Source of the DNA: Hanleya hanleyi
Taxonomy: Eukaryota; Mollusca; Polyplacophora; Lepidopleurida; Hanleyidae
Assembly: GCA_036873755.1 (NCBI GenBank)
Contig: JAVTVY010020542.1
Span: forward strand, 1-64,000
Length of the DNA: 64,000 nucleotides
Reading direction: 5' to 3'
The notes under the pieces were generated by a model that worked only from the letters and a program-made list of their open reading frames with translations, was not told the origin of the DNA and did not search any database. How positions within the stretch are numbered: the stretch's first letter is position 1; each line of letters opens with the position of its first letter. The translations under genes were made by a program, and so were the position numbers. Shown here piece after piece: positions 58,440 to 64,000 of the stretch.

Positions 58440-59700
58440 TCTCATTATGTTTTAAAAATATTAACTCATACGGTTTTAATGACGCTAGTTTGGGCGTTCT
58501 ACGTCCCTGTTTATATTAGCGTGACGTTTACAGGGGAGAGTTTTCCTGTCAATTAATGTTAACAAGACCAGGGAAATTATTACATAAACTGGCTTTAGAC
58601 AAGGCTGTACAACCAAGCGCCTTCACTCGAAGTTTCTCAAATTTTCTGATAATTATCAGACACTGACACAACCACTTCGCTGGGGGTCTTATAATACCCC
58701 CAGCCACCAGTCAGATTTTTGGACTGGATTCGGAGCCGCGCGCACATCGCCGGAAGTGACATCATATGTAGTAGAATAGATGTTTGCCGAACATTTCGAT
58801 TACTTTTCAAGTCTGCATAATACCTCTGTTGACCTAGCTTTAAAGTGTTGTTGTTGTCTAATATGCTTCTACTCCGTAAGCAGTATTGGTCCCAATGAAA
58901 TTTCAAATGTCCACAATGTTCTGTGAATAAAGAGGCACACTTTGTTCTATTGTTCATTATGGTATTGGTGGTAGGGAAGTCAGACTTCGTACATGTTCAG
59001 AGTCGCAGCTTTATATTTGAGTCCATCAGGCAGCGTTTACGGTGACAGTGTTAACAGAGCTAGAGGAGTGTGCTGGCCACAGTAGTGTATTTAGGTCCAG
59101 AGTTCTTTCCCAGAAAGAAGAATTATCTGAAGATTATTTTCCCTGTTTATCTGGACAGAACATATAAAAAGTAGTTCGCTCATGTTTATCGATCATGGAC
59201 CCCAAAGTTCTTTGTTTCGTGAATTCCATAAAATTTGTAAACAATGCAATTCCGTCACATCATTTCCCCGTTATGTCCTTCATCGTCACTCCTTAAAAAG
59301 TAGGCCAAATTGTAATTCCGCCGCGCAGGTTTTATTAACCACATTTTTCAACTTTAAACTTTATTTGACGAAATCAAGATATAATTTGGTCTAATGTTTA
59401 GGATTCGAATAAAACATCACATGGAATGAGAAATATTCGAGTTTTGATGGAATATCTACATTGTATGTATTCAACACGTCTTCATACGGTGGTTGTCTCT
59501 GAAATTCCGTCACGCGGTATTCGAATGTCGCGTGATCGAATACAAAACTATTTTGTTTCGCCTTTTGTCTCTCAACCGTTCTTAGTAATAGGGTTAGGAA
59601 ATTGGTATTCCATAGCAGATGTATCAGTAGTATACAAAGCGCAAACTGAGTCCTATTGACCTCAGAAATTAGCATGCTTTGTGGAGGTCACGTGGAGGTA
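58440..59700. other. Gene-free stretch
   Basis: No recognisable frame. A segment near 59635-59690 (AGCGCAAACTGAGTCCTATT, GGTCACGTGG) is related to 63098-63190 (AGCGCAAGTCCTATTGACCT, GGTCACGTGGG), indicating a dispersed repeat with a CACGTG E-box. Confidence 0.4.
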
Positions 59701-59740
59701 GCCACTCAGAAGCGCGTATTGTGTCACATGGGGTGTGGAT

Positions 59741-60107
59741 GTGGTGGATGGGTGGTGGGTTTAAGATGGCGGCTGTGGTGGATGGGTGGTGGGTTTAAGA
59801 TGGCGGCTGTGGTGGATGGGTGGTGGGTTTAAGATGGCGGCCGGTGTGAGTGAGTGCAAGTGTGGTGGATGGGTGGTGGGTTTAAGATGGCGGCCGGTGT
59901 GAGTGAGTGCAAGTGTGGTGGATGGGTGGTGGGTTTAAGATGGCGGCCGGTGTGAGTGAGTGCAAGTGTGGTGGATGGGTGGTGGGTTTAAGATGGCGGC
60001 TGTGGTGGATGGGTGGTGGGTTTAAGATGGCGGCCGGTGTGAGTGAGTGCAAGTGTGGTGGATGGGTGGTGGGTTTAAGATGGCGGCCGGTGTGAGTGAG
60101 TGCAAGA
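59741..60107. repeat. Minisatellite with eight AAGATGGCGGC sites
   Basis: Eight units of two lengths in the order S-S-L-L-L-S-L-L: S is 34 bp (GTGGTGGATGGGTGGTGGGT, then TTAAGATGGCGGCT); L is 53 bp, the same core plus CGGTGTGAGTGAGTGCAAGT. Units are virtually identical. Each contains AAGATGGCGGC, the consensus YY1 site. The frames here are repeat translations. Confidence 0.95.
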
Positions 60108-60285
60108 TGTGAAAGATGTATTCATCCGCGGTCATGTCTGGCGGTGATTCGGTCGCGGGAAAAACCTTCCGCGGATAAAAAGTAGTCCCTAGATAAAATG
60201 GTGCGATGGGGTCGAGTGAGGTATCCAAGTGAAGCTTAGGGGAGGGGGCATCTAATGGGCTGGGGTGGGGTTGACATATCGGCCT

Positions 60286-60302
60286 TCTGCGCATGCGCGG
60301 TG
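60286..60302. promoter_or_regulatory. NRF1-like palindrome
   Basis: TGCGCATGCGCGG matches the NRF1 consensus (TGCGCATGCGCA). It lies 180 bp beyond the YY1-like minisatellite in GC-richer DNA. A promoter is possible, but no gene is attached. Confidence 0.3.
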
Positions 60303-60674
60303 GCCGAAGGGTATGAAAATAGCCGTTTTGGGAACAACAAGTTTAGTAATGTTTATATAGTTTATTACCCCAATGTTACATCATACCCAGGCTGGGGGGA
60401 GCCGCCCTGGGTATGTTTAGTATGTTCACAGCAAAACAAATTGAAATATCAAACACCATGTTTTATTATTTAACACATTGTCACATTAGGTCAAGTGTTT
60501 ACTGAGCTCAAGTCAGCGAGCAGCATGTAGACATAGAGTGTGTGTGTGTGTACAGCATCATATTCATCAGTGCACGGGTGACGCATTCAACCGATGGGGG
60601 TGATCGGTCAGCTTGGTCAGATCTACGTGCACCAGGGACGGAAAGACGATGATGAGTTCAAACAAGTCTTGTTG

Positions 60675-60918
60675 CAGAACTATTGAACAAGTGTTGAAAA
60701 ACATTTACCGTATTCCTACACATTCATTGAAGTGGCTTGAGAGCGTATAATTGTATTAAAAATTCAGAGTTTTTTTACTGTTAATTGTATTAAATGCAGA
60801 ACTATTGAACAAGTGTTGAAAAACATTTACCGTATTCCTACACATTCATTGAAGTGGCTTGAGAGCGTATAATTGTATTAAAAATTCAGAGTTTTTTTTA
60901 CTGTTAATTGTATTAAAA
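60675..60918. repeat. Two-copy tandem duplication, period about 121 bp
   Basis: GCAGAACTATTGAACAAGTG starts both units, and each ends with TACTGTTAATTGTATTAAA. The copies differ only in T-run length. Confidence 0.9.
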
Positions 60919-60984
60919 TTCAATACTCAGATATAATTGTATTAAAATTCAATACCCTGGTGAACACGTTCATTCTATTTGTGT

Positions 60985-61385
60985 TAATAAAAATAGTAGA
61001 AAATTAAAAAAATGGTTGTTAGTGTTCATTCTTTTTTTTTTTTTTTTTAAATTTTAAAAAAAAAATTCAGCCCCGCCCCCTTTTCACCGCACCCTCCCCC
61101 CTTTCCCCCTTTCCCCCTTTTTTTCAATAATTTCAAAAAAATTGTAAAAAAAATAGTAGAAAATTAAAAAAATGGTTGTTAGTGTTCATTCTTTTTTTTC
61201 TTTTTTTTTAAATTTAAAAAAAAAAATTCAGCCCCGCCCCCTTTTCACCGCACCCTCCCCCCCTTTCCCCCTTTCCCCCTTTTTTTCAATAATTTCAAAA
61301 AAATTGTAAAAAAAATAGTAGAAAATTAAAAAAATGGTTGTTAGTGTTCATTCTTTTTTTTTCTTTTTTTTTAAATTTTAAAAAA
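60985..61385. repeat. Three-copy A/T- and C-rich tandem repeat, period about 162 bp
   Basis: AATAGTAGAAAATTAAAAAA heads units at about 60990, 61152 and 61313. The first two include 'CAGCCCCGCCCCCTTTTCAC' and CCCTTTCCCCC tracts. The third is truncated. Long T and A runs vary in length. Confidence 0.9.
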
Positions 61386-61399
61386 ATTCGTCAAGAAAA

Positions 61400-63180
61400 A
61401 ATGTTTTGTAGAATATAGATTCGCGTTCATTTCTATTTCGTCAAGAAAAAATTTTCATCTCGAAAATTGGCAGATTGAAATGTTCTCTCTCATTTTATGA
61501 CACGGTATCTATTTTTACAGCTGTCAACTGTTATGGTTTGGTCACAATGTTGCCATTTTCTCCCCTATATTTAGCGTCCACAAAAAGAAGAGTATATTAC
61601 AGCAATTATGTTCAAGAAAACACCCCGCTAGAAAATTGTCTTCAAATTGTCTGTTGTTGTGGGAGTATAAAAAAATCCTGGTCAACAGGGGCGCGTATAT
61701 TTCGTGCGACGCTATGTTGCCAATGCATTGAAATTTGAATAGGTTGTCTGCATGGGTTTCAACGCAAGTATAGTACTAAAGTCTAGCTTACCTGATAAAA
61801 GAGTTTAGTCCAGATGTATACCTATATTCCATACTCCCGGACGTTTGATGCATATCTGGGGGCTGTTTTTTTCCTAGGTGGGTATAACACACCATGAAGC
61901 CTTCATCACGATGCATTCGTATGCTAAAAAAATATGGGTATCACCACGAATCTCATTTCCATATATATTTTTTCGAAATTCACAGATATTTCCATCGGTA
62001 AATCCGGAAACGGCCTCAATTGCCTGTCAGCTCTCTTGTTGTTTCAGCGCACACGGTGAGCAAAAGTTTCAAGAAATTGATTTCAGTTCCCGCATAACGT
62101 CTTCTTCAAGTCCATTTTGAAGAGTCGAGCGTATGAATCGAGTGAAAATAACATGCGATTCATTGGCCTGTCCGGTAAAACTGCTGAGCTGTTGGCTTGC
62201 GTTCGCCGCACACGCTGAGGATTTGGCCTCGCGAGGCGAAATTATCAAACAAGTTTGATATTTTTCCCCCGGCCTCGCGGTTCAGCCAATGCACTATAAG
62301 AAAAACATATGTGTGTGCATATTAATAAACCACGTTGGCTGTATAGGTCGTAGAAAATGGGCGCCTAAAAAATGAACACATTTCATTACACTGTTGCGAA
62401 TTGTTGCCAGTGCACGTGTGACTCAGTGCGTTTTCATATCCAGCTCAAATTGACACGGAGAATTTCGTTACCATTACCAGTAAATTGTAAGTTTATTGCG
62501 GAAAGAATTTATATTGCATAAATTCCTGCGGGAAATAGGAAGTACACATATAAGAGAATATTGTCTTGACGTAAAAAGTTTGGACATTTCATATTTACGG
62601 AGATATGGATTTTTATAACTGAGCCGGTTTTTCGTGTAAACCATCGCAGCGAAAAGGGAAACGGCTGTCATCTTCGTTTTGCTATGTCACAAAAAGTGCC
62701 CGAATTACTTATTCCTAAATGATTTCATGACGAATCCAACTAAGGTTAGCAAGTATACATATTTTACGATATTGTGAATAACTGTGAGCACATAAGACGT
62801 TCTGGTTGCTGAGATCTGAATTTTTGAAGTTTGGCAATTTTCTGACTTCGAGCTTCGAATACCCACCGCCATATTTGTTGGAAGCCGGTTTTTCGTTTGT
62901 CATGATGGAAAATCATTAATTAATCATATTTTGAGATATATTTCTCAAGACAACCTTGTATTCATTGAAAATATAAATCGGCGAGTAGTAGACGAAGGGA
63001 AAATTGGGAAGTACTGACCATGCCCCAGAATATTTCATATGCATATCACGGCCTTAAGGCCTATGTAAGATGTAATCTACTTCACAGTTTAGTAGTATAA
63101 AAAGCGCAAGTCCTATTGACCTTACCCCTTCCAAAGAAATAAAATCGGCTCTATTTTACAGGAGTATATACGCAGGTCAC
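61400..63180. other. Gene-free stretch
   Basis: No frame with a recognisable domain. On the minus strand ATCAG|GTAAGC near 61785 is a good donor preceded by an ATG-led frame (MEYRYTSGLNSFI), which is not enough to call an exon. Confidence 0.35.
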
Positions 63181-63289
63181 GTGGGTTGTCACGTCACTTC
63201 CGGGTTTTCACTAAAAACTACCTCCAAACATAGAAGAGTTCCAATTTTTTCCCTTAGACGTCCGTATGTTCATCCTCCAAACCCACAAG

Positions 63290-63770
63290 AGTTCCAATGT
63301 TCAACCGCCGGGGTGTTTTCCACTGGCCTGGCCCGCCCCAGCGCCCCGCAGCGCGCGCGCGCGTCATCCCGCGTCATCCCCGGCAGTGCGCGCGCGGACG
63401 CGGGTCAAAAGGTCAAAGGGTCACCTCCAGGTCAGACGGTCCAATGTCCAATGAGACAATGTTGCGGCATCGCTATAGTCAGAGCTTGAGCACAAAAAAG
63501 GGGATTCTAGATGAACCTGGGAAAGATGGGCAGTTCCATTTGGACCAATCAGCGGTCGAGAAAAAGAGCCAATCAGCGGTCGAGAAAAAGAACCAATCAG
63601 CGGTCGAACAATCAGCCAATCGAATTGGGGTACTCACGGTGTGCTTTCGCTGACGTCCGCGCCTACATCTGGGTTCTTGTACACCCGGGTAATGTTTTTC
63701 TGGACATGGATGGGTTACCTTTGGCTCCATTCTAGGCCACTGATTGGCTAATACGGTGTTCAAAGCCACT
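63290..63770. promoter_or_regulatory. CpG-rich block with CCAAT array, promoter-like
   Basis: 63310-63400 is GC-rich with a GCGCGCGCGC run. 63545-63620 contains three CCAATCAGCGGTCGA units (24-bp spacing), plus ACAATCAGCCAATCG and, at 63739, the inverse GATTGGC. CCAAT(C/G)(A/G) is the NF-Y core. Such clustering in a CpG-rich island is typical of metazoan promoters. No transcript can be assigned in either direction. Confidence 0.45.
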
Positions 63771-63779
63771 TTCATGCAT

Positions 63780-64000
63780 TATGCTCATAGAACTTATAGT
63801 CATAATCTATACGTGTTGGACGAGTCTCTTCACTCACCGTATACACGTACCTCAATGAAATGCCCGCTCCAAACCTAGACCAAAGACACGTACTTGGTCT
63901 GTAGGCTGATTTCATTGGCTCTCTATTTTTACTATAGTGCTCTTGCATTCTAACCTTGATGGGTTACCTAGAACTTATAGTCATCAACATAATCTATACG
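63780..64000. repeat. Two-copy repeat at the window end
   Basis: 'AGAACTTATAGTCATAATCT' (63789) recurs as AGAACTTATAGTCATCAACA... (63971), preceded in both cases by related GGGTTACC segments. The second copy is cut by the window edge. Confidence 0.6.

Noticed and set aside
60022..60294. 90-codon minus frame over the YY1-like minisatellite
   Set aside because: Mostly repeat translation; no domain or splice support.
63181..63653. Overlapping plus frames in the CpG-rich block
   Set aside because: High GC opens several frames at once; none shows a domain.

Overview
This is a gene-poor, repeat-rich stretch of animal nuclear DNA, most likely from a marine mollusc. The lineage call is an inference. 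It rests on the dense TGACCT/GGACAGACGGACAGA repeats, the 'AAGGGCCATAACTCTTG'-type tandem blocks, the (ACTC)n- and (TC)n-tailed retroposons carrying TTTAACGTCGC, and the split gene with GT..AG introns. There is no operon structure, so most long reading frames are chance or repeat-derived.

Left part (about 0.6-26.2 kb). One host gene can be read through this interval on the minus strand: DNAJC28, a J-domain/DUF1992 protein. I place five coding exons: 25852-26137 (J domain with HPD), 18890-18997, 17759-17924, 4150-4322 (DUF1992 core) and 633-1008 (C-terminus and stop). The adjacent pair 18890-18997/17759-17924 and the pair 4150-4322/633-1008 join in phase. The phases also predict two short exons that I could not find. 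Exon 17759-17924 carries an in-frame TAG, 16 codons from its start. The introns hold a 50-bp satellite (1.3-3.0 kb), a TTAA-flanked MITE, a foldback element, arrays of nuclear-receptor-like half-sites, several hAT-like elements with 5-bp target duplications, and an unusual array of hairpin boxes spaced about 195 bp apart (20.16-21.95 kb).

Middle (26.2-42.6 kb). This part is noncoding apart from transposon fragments. It contains a satellite with a three-monomer higher-order repeat (27.2-29.2 kb), a further 5-bp-TSD element, short retroposons with a conserved terminal hairpin, a LINE endonuclease fragment, a near-perfect 315-bp-arm palindrome (38.88-39.60 kb), and an unrecognised 155-codon reading frame at 42.06-42.52 kb.

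Transposon nest (43.0-55.2 kb). Two degenerate P-element transposase copies each carry a PIF/Harbinger insertion at the same codon. The second copy is a complete 3.78-kb Harbinger element (48848-52624) with perfect inverted ends, TAA duplications, a spliced DDE transposase on the minus strand and a MADF-BESS gene on the plus strand. The P-element reading frame resumes immediately after it. The MADF exon is itself broken by a 48-60-bp retroposon tail with a 14-bp duplication. Penelope-like reverse-transcriptase and 3'-end fragments lie within and beside this nest.

Right part (55-64 kb). I see no recognisable gene. It holds foldback elements, a tRNA-derived SINE inserted in a MITE, a minisatellite of eight AAGATGGCGGC (YY1-like) units, A/T- and C-rich tandem duplications, and a GC-rich block with repeated CCAAT boxes near 63.3-63.8 kb that looks like a promoter.
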